64,000 nucleotides of DNA. It comes from Eleginops maclovinus (taxonomy: Eukaryota > Chordata > Actinopteri > Perciformes > Eleginopidae). Below are positions 53,201 to 64,000 of this stretch, in pieces; the stretch's first letter is position 1; each line of letters opens with the position of its first letter. Location of the stretch: positions 3,740,868 through 3,804,867 of the forward strand of contig NC_086358.1 of assembly GCF_036324505.1 (NCBI RefSeq). The letters run 5' to 3'. A program made the translations under genes and the position numbers. The notes under the pieces were generated by a model. The model was not told where the DNA came from. It saw only the letters and a list, made by a program, of their open reading frames with translations, and ran no database searches.

Positions 53201-54949
53201 TCCTTACACGGGATCGCCCACTTTCCCAGCTTTGTTGGTACCATGAGGTTACCAGTTCCCTGAAATTCCACTCTTTATGATTCCTTAGTCCTGTGTGACT
53301 TCAGTTATCTTGTGTTACGTAAGGAATCGTGACACCAGCGGGTAAAGAGTGTGTTTTGGCTAAATGGCTTGTTGCTGTCTTTTCATATTTATCATCAGAG
53401 ATAGTTGATTTTCTCATTGTACTCCATCAACAAGCAAATATTGAGCATATTTTGTGAAGCTATTCCTCGAATACTTCTTTATGAAACTGGGTCACCATTG
53501 TCCAATTGCACAGGGAAAGCTACACGCTTTACAGAGCCTGCTTTAATACTTCAAACATAGGTAAGATATTGAGGCATGAATAGTTAAAGTCTCACTGATG
53601 ATACTGTGTTAGGAATTGGGTTTCCTCCTCAGGGTGGTTAAGGCTGCGTGAATCTTGTGTTGGCAAAATAAATAACAACAGCATGACCTTTCCCGAAGGA
53701 AAAAAACACCTGTTGACGTCCCGGTTTAAATCCTCAAAGAAAGGACATTTGTTGTTCATTTGTAGACCTGCTCGCCTTCTCACAGCACAAAATACATGCA
53801 GTGTAGGGACATGTTTTTCTGTGTTTTCTGAGACGGTTTGATACATATACAGTTAATGGCTACAGACACAACTTCTGCTTCCCTCTGGGGACAATGGCAT
53901 CTAGAATTCTGCAACAAAAACAACACCAATCGTAAAGAGGAGAACAAATTGTGTAACGAACTACTGCCATGAGAAAGAACAAATGCAACAAAAAAAAAGG
54001 CAACAGTGGCCAGAAGCCGAGGGGGGCTGGGAGCAGGGCGATTGCTGCCATCAGAAGGGTGGAAAACAAAAACTCCTTCTCTGTTTTTGTGAGTCGTTCC
54101 AGGCTGGTGATTTGCAGGCAGGCAGACGGGCACAAGATCTGTCGGAGCGAGAGCCCAGCATCGTGACGCATTTCGCCGAGCCACATGTCCCCTATCCATG
54201 GGCCAGTGCCCAGCAGCATGGGGGGTGGGCTGGGGGAGTGGGGGCTGCAAGCCGAGTTTGTGTGTGTCCATATGTGTGTATGAGGACGGGAGGGTGAGTG
54301 GCAACAACACTGCCAATGTATCCCTACATCCTCGGGGCAGAGTGGTGAGCCAGCCAGGCCATACTGACGCCCGCAGGCCAAATAGGGAGGAAGAGTTGGT
54401 GGAGATGGGTGGGGAGGGGTGGCATGGGTGACACACAGGGATGGTGACGGCAGGGGGGGGGGTTCACAAATGTGCTCCCAGCATGAGCTTTCCCAGCCTG
54501 TGACTTAACGTCGCTGGTGGCATCAGACAGCTTGCCAAGCAAATCTGCTGCCTGCCCCCAGGCCGTGTGAAGCCTGCAGAATATATGTGCAGGGAGGCTG
54601 TACACGTGTGGCTGCCCTTTGGTGTCCATATGCATGTGTGTGCATAAGGAGGCGAAAATAAAAAAAGAGCCCTCTGGGAAATGGGAAGTGATCTAGTTGC
54701 TTTGGCCGGTTCAACCACAACAGACTGTTCTCTTTAAAAGTCAGGACTTTTAAAAAGCACACACATGGAGAGTCACACATGTACTTTGTCTGGCTTTTTA
54801 TATTCCCCAACCTCAATCACCCCTTCGTCAACCAAAAATGATTATTGCATGATCATTTCTGACTGTGAACTGAACACTGTTACAATATTTTGTTCATACT
54901 ATTGAACGATCAATGTTTAGGATGGTTTGGTCAAGGTCGCGTCTGAAAT
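50246..54949. other. Likely intron or upstream flank, no gene seen
   Basis: Unique sequence. The 218-codon minus-strand frame at 53780-54436 is Pro/His/Ser/Leu-rich low complexity without a recognised domain. Confidence 0.45.
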
Positions 54950-55084
54950 TGTTTAGCCGTTTAAGCCAGTCTAGCATGAATGTTAGCTAAATTATTCAAC
55001 CATACATCCATTGTTTGTTAGCTAACTATTTCGTGTTTCATATTTCAACCAAAAACTGCTGTCTATTTCAACACTTTATTCAGT
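54950..55084. repeat. Diverged left flank of the 34-bp repeat
   Basis: Loose copies such as GTTAGCTAACTATTTCGTG and TTTCAACACTTTATTCAGTA precede the homogeneous array, so the array grew inside an older degenerate repeat. Confidence 0.5.
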
Positions 55085-56115
55085 ACTTTAAGCTAACCCT
55101 TTCAACTGTCTTTAGCCTACTTTAAGCTAACCCTTTCAACTGTCTTTAGCCTACTTTAAGCTAACCCTTTCAACTGTCTTTAGCCTACTTTAAGCTAACC
55201 CTTTCAACTGTCTTTAGCCTACTTTAAGCTAACCCTTTCAACTGTCTTTAGCCTACTTTAAGCTAACCCTTTCAACTGTCTTTAGCCTACTTTAAGCTAA
55301 CCCTTTCAACTGTCTTTAGCCTACTTTAAGCTAACCCTTTCAACTGTCTTTAGCCTACTTTAAGCTAACCCTTTCAAATGTCTTTAGCCTACTTTAAGCT
55401 AACCCTTTCAACTGTCTTTAGCCTACTTTAAGCTAACCCTTTCAACTGTCTTTAGCCTACTTTAAGCTAACCCTTTCAACTGTCTTTAGCCTACTTTAAG
55501 CTAACCCTTTCAACTGTCTTTAGCCTACTTTAAGCTAACCCTTTCAACTGTCTTTAGCCTACTTTAAGCTAACCCTTTCAACTGTCTTTAGCCTACTTTA
55601 AGCTAACCCTTTCAACTGTCTTTAGCCTACTTTAAGCTAACCCTTTCAACTGTCTTTAGCCTACTTTAAGCTAACCCTTTCAACTGTCTTTAGCCTACTT
55701 TAAGCTAACCCTTTCAACTGTCTTTAGCCTACTTCAAGCTAACCCTCTCAACTGTCTTTAGCCTACTTTAAGCTAACCCTCTCAACTGTCTTTAGCCTAC
55801 TTTAAGCTAACCCTCTCAACTGTCTTTAGCCTACTTTAAGCTAACCCTTTCAACTGTCTTTAGCCTACTTTAAGCTAACCCTTTCAACTGTCTTTAGCCT
55901 ACTTTAAGCTAACCCTTTCAACTGTCTTTAGCCTACTTTAAGCTAACCCTTTCAACTGTCTTTAGCCTACCTTAAGCTAACTATTTAAACCGTCCTTTAG
56001 CCTACTTTAAGCTAACCCTTTCAACTGTCTTTAGCCTACTTTAAGCTAACCCTTTCAACTGTCTTTAGCCTACTTTAAGCTAACTATTTAAACCGTCCTT
56101 TAGCCTACTTTAAGC
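55085..56115. repeat. 34-bp minisatellite array, about 30 units
   Basis: The unit is TTTAAGCTAACCCTTTCAAC followed by TGTCTTTAGCCTAC. Most units are identical. Three consecutive units near 55740-55815 carry CCCTCTCAACT, one unit near 55376 carries TCAAATG, and two units near 55978 and 56083 carry a 35-bp variant with CTATTTAAACCGTCC. Each unit includes CTAACCCT, which matches the vertebrate telomere repeat over eight bases. No open frame or gene is associated. Confidence 0.97.
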
Positions 56116-56345
56116 TTGAACAACTCATGTATTACTTTTGGCTTACTATTTAAACATTTATAGCACACTATTACAACAGTTCACCTGCCACGCTTCGCTC
56201 TGTTTTTATTTGTTCATCCAATGGCTAACTATTTAAGCTGTTTATAAATGTTTTAACCTAAGTATTCATTCTATATTCCCATCGCCTTAAGCCAACAATT
56301 CCCACTGCTTCTCCCACACGTTTAGACACTATTTTAAGCATTTAT
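56116..56345. repeat. Diverged right flank of the 34-bp repeat
   Basis: Pieces such as TTACTATTTAAACATTTATAG, GGCTAACTATTTAAGCTG and TTTTAAGCATTTATC resemble the CTATTTAAACCGTCC unit variant and fade out by about 56.35 kb. Confidence 0.45.
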
Positions 56346-57245
56346 CTCTCTCCTGATCATCCACCTTTTTTCTAACTGGTTTTCACACACTGTCATCCGG
56401 TGCTGGTCGGGTGTTACTGTTCCAGAATACATATGTGGATATACATTTTCAAATCAAATCTTTTTCAAAATGTTGCGCTTTACACGTACTCCCCGGCAGA
56501 CTAACCCCCTGGGAGACGAGTAACACTAGTTAGGAATCAGTGATCATGAGAGGAGAGCTTCCACTGTGAATACCATTAAGCCCTGCTGGAACACTGTGGG
56601 GAAGTGGCAGCAATGTATATACTATTAGTGTCTGCAGTACAGAAGATTAGAGCTCTATTTTCCTATATACGGAAAGCTGTGTGATAATAGCTGCAGATTA
56701 CAGAGGATTTCACACGGCGTAACATAACTATGTACATATGAGGCCTAAATAGACTTACAATGCTGAGATTGAGCTTCAGTGTGTGTCAGACACAGAGCTT
56801 TGCTATGTGAAAAAGAAACATACAGGTGTTTCTTCAATAGCTCCCATTCTGCAATGAGGATGCAGGCGTCGAGCCAAGTGGCTTTACAAACGAAACCCTT
56901 GACTTAAACACTGTTTATCTTCGTGCATAATTACATTTTTCCTTGAATACGGAAAATAATCCTGATATTTGCACAAGGCTTGACTTATTAATTTGAATAG
57001 ACGATTAAGAAGAGCCAGTGTAGCGGTTAATTAGAAACCAGTGGTGATAACCACCTGTTCAAACATACAGATGGGAAGTCTGTCTGCTTATCCCATGAAT
57101 GCCTTCGAATGCTGTATCACTACAGATAGTCAAAGGGAAATGACGAAAATAGATGGATTAAATGCCGCTCATCACACTCAGGATTTAACTGAAGCGCACC
57201 ACAGGTTATGTGCATACACAGGCATGTATGACGAGCACATACATG

Positions 57246-57281
<36 letters not shown>

Positions 57282-59646
57282 CAAAGGCGTAATTACCTGT
57301 CAAATGCAAGATGTGAGTTGCTGGGAGTAAATGAAGTGATTCATATTCACGGGAGGAGGTGGGTTTTTGTGTGATTAGATGTTAAGATATTCACTGTCCC
57401 TATTGCTTCTTTTGTTACAGCTCCACAATGACAAGATGTGAAATTACACGCCGGCTGATGCAAAACACTGAGGACGGAAAGAGGATGGGCGGCATGCATT
57501 ACGCCGCTCGCTCTCTGCCTGTCAAGACCCTCTTTGATTTCTTTAAATGTACACAAAATGAGGACTGGTTCCAATTTACGATACCTTTCATAAGGTGGAT
57601 AATGCTCAGTAACAGGAACATGACGAAACTAAGGGTCGGCTGCTACTTTTCCAGTTATTTAATTTAGCTTTTTGCTTCTTTTTTCCCTCCCTCCCTCCCT
57701 CCTCCCCTCTGTGCTGACACCTCCCTTGCCGGACTCCCCCTGTGTTTAAACTGAGTGGCTGTCAGACGCTGGTCGATGCTCGCCGGCTGTGCGGGCCCAA
57801 GAGCCCTGATAAACAAGAACCTAATGGTGTCCCTGGGCGGCTGAAGGGCCTCACATTAGGATAATTAGGCAAAGAGAGGGAGCCCTGGAGAGCAGGAGGA
57901 GACACTTCTGTACTTTCTGAGAATCTGAGCCTCTGACTTTTTGCATAGTTGCTCAACTCCCCTATAGTGTGTTTTTATGGTCGGAACAAGGGCTCCAGAT
58001 AACCGCACTGTGATTTGTCAGGAGTGATGAGCTATTCAGACACACTAAATCACCTTCAATGCAAGGTGTTATGAGGAGACAGATGGTGATGTCTGACAGC
58101 TCACAGAGAAGTTGAATTGTGTAAAGAGGAAAGTATATACTCTGACGCAGAAGTTAGAATCTGTGGACTGAATTCTGAAACTTATTTCTTCTTTACTTTT
58201 CTGACTGAAGTGGATTTTTTGAGGGAATGAGACAGACAATGGCGAACGAAGAACAGATCGGTTGACGCTTCATCGTGTAATTGGAACCAGGCTTAACTTT
58301 AACTTGTATTGTGTTTTGCAGCAACAAGTGTTTGACGTCGGATTCATGCCATTGACTTCCATTGAAAAGTGACTTGAAGCCTGTTGCTGTTGCGGAATTA
58401 CAGGGAAGCACGTTTCGGGGCATGTTGGTCTTAAGAGAATTTCAGGTTTCAAAAACGCACTGAAATACGTCAGAAACTTATATTTACTATATTTGTTCTT
58501 AAACAAATCTGTATGCTAAATATGAATGCTAGTGCTAGCAGACGACGAGCTTAGCATTTGCCACTTGAGAAGCTCGCAATTTAACATGTCGTTGTTGTTA
58601 CTTTAATCCACACCAAACATGTAGACTGACGGGATGTGGATTTATAGCGGTGTATCCTCCCCTCCCCACTCACTCATCACAACTCATAATGTTTTTTTAT
58701 TGGGGGGGGGGGGGGGAGGGCATCATGAAGGAATTATGCTTAGGGCACCAAAATGGCTAGCAGCGGCACTGGGTGTATGTGTAAGAAACACTCTATCATG
58801 CCCTTTAAAACCACCACTTCTTAAACATCAGAAGCCCCTGCTTTCAGTCATTTTACTAAACCAAGCAAACCGTTGCTTGCTATAGGTTCATGTCCAACAT
58901 TCAGATATGAAAGAGGTATCATTTTCTCCGGTAACTCACACCAAGAGAGTGAATTTCCCTAAATGTCAAACTGCGCCTGTATGTTTGTAAATGGCAGGTG
59001 AACTGTTGGCGATAAGCCGTTTTTTGGTAAATGGCAGTTGTCACAAACATTTTCCTGGATGGCACGGATGAAAAGAAACCCGCAGTAGATATTGCGGAAG
59101 CTTTCCTGAGTCTGAGAGACAAACTCTGGGACGTAGCTTCGACTTCACCTGCTTTCTTTCCTGTTTGAACAAGAGGACCGATGCTGAGCTTCAAACGGAG
59201 CCGTAGCCAGAGTGACGCCTCCCAGATAACTACCTTCCCGCTCTGTGATTTTCCTCCCTTCGCTTGTTTTTATACACGGCCCGTGCAGCCGCCTGTGGGT
59301 TCACTAGCTGCAGCTTCTCTTTTCCGCTCTGACACTCTGCAATCAGATGTGACACACTGAAGGCTCGGATGACAGCTGGGAAGACAAGGTCACACAGTCA
59401 CCTACTTTTAACGAAGGATATGCACAGCTCCTTTTGACAGGCGCTCGCAAACACCTTCACACACACACACTTGTACACACACAGTCACAAGGCGGAGCTG
59501 GAGTATTTTGCAGACAGCGCCTTTCCTCGTGCCTGTGCAATCTCAGAAGCAATTACCTATTCAATTTTCATCCTTCCCATCTCACAATGTTTAAGGAAAG
59601 ATTAAAACTGCTGGTGGGTAATTAAGCCTGCAAATTGTGAATTGAG
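56346..59646. other. No gene seen
   Basis: Unique sequence with a (CA)n tract at 57247, pyrimidine-rich CCCTCC repeats at 57685-57715 and a G run near 58703-58717. Confidence 0.5.
57247..57279. repeat. (CA)n microsatellite
   Basis: About 16 units. Confidence 0.95.
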
Positions 59647-59694
59647 GTGTGTGTGTGTGTGTGTGTAACTGTGTGTGTGTACTGTGTGTGTGTG

Positions 59695-59783
<89 letters not shown>

Positions 59784-59825
59784 GTGTGTGTGTGTGTAAC
59801 TGTGTGTGTGTGTGTAACTGTGTGT
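59647..59825. repeat. Compound (GT)n microsatellite
   Basis: GT tracts are interrupted by TACTG and TAACTG on both sides of a pure core of about 79 bp (59702-59780). The interruptions are arranged almost symmetrically around the core. Confidence 0.97.
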
Positions 59826-60514
59826 TTTGTCTTCATAAAACTAATAGCGCTGCCCACCTAGCGCTCTTAATTTGATAGACCGAAATGACAAATCACAGAG
59901 CTATGAAGTATAACACTGGTGTGGAGGAATTGTGTGTCATAATTCGCGAGGATAAATACTGTTTTCCAATTAAATTTCACCACTTTATTAGATTACACAG
60001 TGAGTGTAGTGAAAAAGAGATTAGCTGCTGTAGCCAATTACTATAAAAAGTATGTTTTGGTGCCAAAAGCTGCAGCGAAGGTCGTCCTGAATTCTGCAGT
60101 AATGGCTCAAGATGTTGTCAGACCTTTTTCAGAGCAAGAGCTTTATAATGAGGAACACACGACAGAGCCTCGTCCTTCAGAGCTTCAGAAATTGCTGCGA
60201 TCAGTCTTGGTGCTGCCACTAAATCCTCTTTCCTGCAAGATAAAACACCCGCTAACATCTGGCTGTTGTCATATAGGTGGGAAAGGCAGCAATCTGCCTT
60301 TTTTCCCCGTGACAAATGACTCTGCAGTAGTCGAGGATATTTATCAGATGCAGTAGAGATCGGCAGAGAACGAAACACGATACACAGGTGGATGTGCCTT
60401 TTCTGGTGTGATGCCATATAGCCCATTAAGGTGACTATATGATAAGTACAATCTACTGGAATCTGGACAATTTATCATAATTTACTAAGATACAGAACGT
60501 ACAATTAAGATGCT
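59826..60514. other. No gene seen
   Basis: A 118-codon plus-strand frame (60000-60356) has no recognisable feature. Nothing else is supported. Confidence 0.45.
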
Positions 60515-61265
60515 CAGCTCAGTCTCCATTGACAGAAACGAACATGCTTACCTTTCTTTGTTCGAAACGGACTTCGTTCAAACTCAAAATAAACGAAAAA
60601 CTCTCATCAAAATTGTCTTTGTTTTACTGTCCACCTTCCAGTAATAACCAGCTCTGGTTTGGTCAGATAAATGCATTAAATTAGAGGTGAAAACAACGTT
60701 TTATACGCAGTCCATAAAGCCGCCAGACTCCATTGAAAAAAAAACAAGTAAACTGGTCTTTTTTTTTTTAACAACTCTATTCCGGTCGGGAATCATGAGT
60801 TAGATGTGAAAATGATTCATTATAAACTCTCCTCAAAGCCACCAAACACCCCTGACAAAACCAGTAATTTTACTTGCTGATCATTATTAAAATTAACTCT
60901 ACAGAAAAAGAATCATCAAAAACGTCCTCGACAGTCAACTGTGGTTTAGTGGAACAAAAAAAACATTCATTCATTCAAGATGTGAAAATGAATCGTCACA
61001 CACTCTCCTCAAAGACAGCAGACTCTATTGACAAAACCAGTCATTTTACTTGCTGATTATTACGAAAACACTTCATTCAAACGCAACAGAAACAAAGGAA
61101 CTAATCAACACCGTGAGATATGGAAATGATGTTCTGTCGTCTTTGCAAAGCCACCAGACGCCACTGACGGAATCATTTACATTTGCGACAGAGAAGAAAT
61201 TCATCAAAATGGTCCCTTCTAGTATTTCCACCGATCCAACGATCACCTACTTTGCTCTGAGAGAT
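60515..61265. repeat. Long-period degenerate tandem repeat (~120-200 bp units)
   Basis: About four to five units are anchored by AAAGCCACCAGACTCCATTG and ACAAAACCAGTCATTTTACT followed by TGCTGATTATTA and a GATGTGAAAATGATTC-like piece. Anchors fall near 60515, 60720, 60840, 61017 and 61150. No coding signature. Confidence 0.65.
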
Positions 61266-61997
61266 TAAAAGAGAGAATGAATAAGTAACACTTATAGATA
61301 TACAACACTTTGAGTGGCCTCCATGCTGCTTTCAGCCCTTGTTTTCTGGAGAGACACGCCCAGAAAAAATACAGAAAGTCAAACTTGATTCTTGGGAATT
61401 GGATCGTCTATTTTTTCCGTGTTTTCCCACAATAGAATATCCTTGGAAAGAGGGATACAAAATGTCTTGACTCCTTACATTTCATTGTTCCTTCTCCTTC
61501 CACTGTCCCCCTCCCTCCCTTCTCACTCTCTCCATCTCTTTGAAGTCCGAAGAGAAAAGACTCAGGATTTTTCTCTGGGTTTGGAGACGACATGAAAGTC
61601 TGCCTGACCCACGGCCCACCTGGGGACCGCTGGTTCTGTCTGCTGCTGGTTCACAAAGCCTCTTTTTTTTATATGCAGCGTAGTTGCAGGGGCCCCTCGT
61701 GGATGTACACGGGGGCCCACAACATAATGAACACGTGCCTCGGGCTCCTGTATCACTAATTGATACTTTCTCACTGGCGCAGGATTACAAATGAACACGA
61801 CTCTGCAAAGTAAAGGGAATATAGGGGGGTTGTTTTCTGTACCTCTGTGTGCGAATGCTTGCAGGGGGAATCCTATAAATGATAAAGCAGCTGTGGTCAT
61901 CAGTGATGCCGCTATAATAATAGCATTCTGTGACCCAATGGCCCAAAGGAGTTTCCCCGCTAATATAAATAGCCATGATCGGCTACACTGGAATCAG
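61266..61997. other. No gene seen
   Basis: Unique sequence with a pyrimidine-rich patch near 61490-61540. Confidence 0.5.
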
Positions 61998-62232
61998 TGA
62001 GGCTTGAAATGGGGCAATCTAACCATGAGCTATAATCAATACGCACTTAGCACTAAAAATTGATTTTATAGTGACGTCCTGTGCTATATAGAGATATCTT
62101 AAAACAGAATTACATCGTCTTAATTAATAACCCATCGGTCAGAATGAGCTAAATCTGACTATTGTTGGACTAGGTTTCCTCTGTGTGCATGTGAGGGTGG
62201 GACCATATTGGAGGAATACACAATGAGATTAT
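61998..62232 (+). repeat. 235-bp direct repeat, copy 1
   Basis: It runs from TGAGGCTTGAAATGGGGC to ACACAATGAGATTAT and is nearly identical to 62899-63130. The differences I see are a 4-bp deletion, a 1-bp insertion and a few substitutions. Confidence 0.95.
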
Positions 62233-62898
62233 GAGGTTTTGCTTCTGTGTCTTAACTTACAGACTTAATTGACACTTGGCACAAAAGTTACGCAAAAAGA
62301 TTGGCTCATTTGAAAGTATGTTGACGTAGTTCAGGGTTGATCTCAGGTTTAACTCGGACACAGACACCCTTCTGTGGATTGTGTTGCTGTTTACACTCAG
62401 TTATCTGACTTCCTGAAGGGACGTACCAAACATAAGCTCATTGTTTTAACCCAACAGAAGTATGTTGAACACATCATCATTAATCCATGGATTCACAGGA
62501 GTCGCCGACACGGATCTCTTGTGTGAAAGTCCTGTTTTTCAATGTTGATTTGTCACTGTTTATATCCCGTCACTTCACTTCCATAGAGGCAGTTTTATTA
62601 CACCTCCTGCCGCACAAATACCTGACTTATATACGGATAGTACGGCATTCATTTCCAATGGTATCAGTACAAACAGTAAATGAGAGCAGCCTGACCCTAT
62701 ACCAACAGCATCCCTTAAGCTTTGCCTCAAAATGTGCAAAGAAACCTCCTCCAACTCGCATATCTTCTCCCTTCTCCTGAAACAACTCTCAACCACCATT
62801 ATAAACGGGTTGTACTGGATGCATGATTGCCGTGCTGTGCACCAAAGGGTTGGAACAGAATCAAAAAACACAAGATGCAGTCATTTCAATGCACAGTT
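62233..62898. other. Spacer between the 235-bp direct repeats, no gene seen
   Basis: 666 bp of unique sequence; open frames on both strands near 62490-62870 show no domain features. Confidence 0.5.
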
Positions 62899-63130
62899 TG
62901 AGGCTTGAAATGGGGCAATCTAACCATGAGCTATAATCAATACGCACTTAGCACTAAAAATTGATTTTATAGTGAAGTCCTGTGCTATATAGAGATATCT
63001 TAAAACAGAATTACATCGTCTTAATAACCCATCGGATCAGAATGAGCTAAATCAAACTATTGTTGGACTAGGTTTCCTCTGTGTGCAGGTGAGGGTGGGA
63101 CCATATTGGAGGAATACACAATGAGATTAT
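62899..63130 (+). repeat. 235-bp direct repeat, copy 2 (232 bp)
   Basis: It is the direct copy of 61998-62232, offset by about 900 bp. The intervening 666 bp is not duplicated. It has no TG...CA ends, so it is not obviously an LTR pair. Confidence 0.95.
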
Positions 63131-63674
63131 TGATACTTCGATATTGATATTGCAACCAATGGATTATTGGTGCTTTCACAAAATATTGGAACATTGCTGT
63201 TGTTGATAATCATCCGCAGTTATGTGGGTAAAATAGCTGTGTAGGTTATTTACGGAAATAGAATAAGTCTGGTTCGGTCCAAAAAAGGACTGTAATCCTT
63301 AAAACCATTATCATATCAGAAATCTAAGACTGTGCCTAGATAAGTATAACAACATCGATATATTGATATATTGCGCGGCCTTAATGCATGCAAACGAAGT
63401 CAACGGATAGTTGGAATTATCTATAACTTCACTTGAAAGTATATCGTTACTTTTGCTTCAGTTTAAAGCTCTTAATATTCGTTCTTCGGACAGGAGTATA
63501 CAAAATGTGCTTTACTGTGGGGTAATTTAAGCCCGAACATCAACACGCGCTCCAGTGCGTCGCCTTTTAGTGTCCCCGTTTCTGTAGTTTTCTGGGCTTG
63601 AGTTTTGTTGATGCAGAACTTTCAGTAAGTCATGCGTTTGTTTCGTCTAGTTGGTGAAGATGTTTCTTCATTTG
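63131..63674. other. No gene seen
   Basis: AT-rich sequence rich in GATATTGATATTG and ATCGATATATTGATAT patches before the solo LTR. Confidence 0.5.
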
Positions 63675-63679
63675 GACGT

Positions 63680-63995
63680 TGTGGCAGCCGGGTGTGGTTA
63701 GAGCGCCGGCTGCTGGGGTGAGGGGAGTGGCTCGGCCGGAGACCAGACAGCTGATCGGAATCAGGTAATCAGGCAGTTAATATAAAGCATGTTGGTAACC
63801 TGGTTCTGGTCTGTCTTGCAGTAGGCTGGGTCCTGGGAAGACGACACAGCCCGTCCTGGCCATGCCCGTCCTGAAAGTAGGCCTACCGCGGAGCTGTCTG
63901 TTGTGTGCACATTTCTTAAGAAATAAACGCTATTGTTTTTGCCCAACCCCGAACGCTTCCGTCTCTTGCCTTTCACCTGAGCCATCCCGCTCACA
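63680..63995 (+). mobile_element. Solo LTR of a retrotransposon
   Basis: The 316-bp segment begins TGTGGCAGCC and ends CCCGCTCACA, giving the TG...CA ends of an LTR. It is flanked by identical GACGT pentamers at 63675-63679 and 63996-64000, a perfect 5-bp target-site duplication. Inside are a TATA-like ATATAAAG near 63780 and AATAAA at 63922-63927, followed by about 70 bp to the end, as expected for U3-R-U5. Because the duplication closes directly after one LTR, this is a solo LTR left by recombination and not the start of a full element. The family is probably Ty3/Gypsy-like from general resemblance; this is not proven. Confidence 0.85.
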
Positions 63996-64000
63996 GACGT

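Noticed and set aside
53780..54436. 218-codon minus-strand open frame
   Set aside because: Low-complexity Pro/Ser/His/Leu composition, no recognisable domain, long overlapping frames on both strands and no splice or promoter support.
55085..56115. CRISPR-like array
   Set aside because: The 34-bp units are contiguous with no unique spacers, and the context is a vertebrate genome. It is a minisatellite.
61998..63130. LTR retrotransposon with 235-bp LTRs
   Set aside because: The repeats lack TG...CA ends, there is no target duplication, and the 666-bp spacer has no gag/pol features.

Overview
The window looks like teleost fish chromosomal DNA. The signs are a split gene with GT/AG introns and very long non-coding stretches, abundant (GT)n/(CA)n microsatellites, an intact Tc1/mariner transposon of the type common in fish, and several interspersed repeats that I recognise as typical of fish genomes. 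The species cannot be named from the sequence. Protein-coding content is very low: two exons of one host gene plus one transposase. Almost every other open frame is low complexity, microsatellite-driven or lacks family signatures.

The host gene is on the minus strand and is the 3' part of a SHISA9 (CKAMP44)-like gene, an AMPA-receptor auxiliary subunit. A penultimate coding exon (30302-30502) carries a long polyglutamine run and the conserved KYASLKAV block. A 6.7 kb intron (23570-30301) separates it from the terminal coding exon (22578-23569), which ends in the type II PDZ ligand EVTV. The signal peptide, cysteine-rich and transmembrane exons were not found. They probably lie beyond the right edge, so 30.5-64 kb is best read as an intron of this gene or its upstream flank. 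The sequence below 22578 is probably 3' UTR, possibly reaching a poly(A) signal near 15180, followed by downstream intergenic DNA to position 1.

Layout: 1-15.1 kb is intergenic DNA with microsatellites (a 169-bp GT tract at 7.0 kb), three copies of a TTAA-ended MITE-like repeat, a fish-type repeat at 10.9 kb, a second at 11.6-12.0 kb, and A-rich degenerate arrays with a local duplication (14.1-15.0 kb). 15.2-30.5 kb is the SHISA9-like gene 3' region. 31.8-33.35 kb has a promoter- or LTR-like block next to a degenerate repeat block into which a hAT-like MITE has inserted. At 48.6-50.2 kb sits a complete Tc1 element. At 55.1-56.1 kb lies a highly homogeneous 34-bp minisatellite of about 30 units, apparently related to diverged repeats at 32-33 kb and 40 kb. 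60.5-61.3 kb has a long-period degenerate tandem repeat, 62.0-63.1 kb a pair of near-identical 235-bp direct repeats, and the window ends on a solo LTR with a perfect 5-bp target duplication.

I saw no prokaryotic, CRISPR-like or operon-like system. The most unusual items are the two low-complexity expansions in the cytosolic tail of the SHISA9-like protein, the 34-bp minisatellite family, and the intact Tc1 element.
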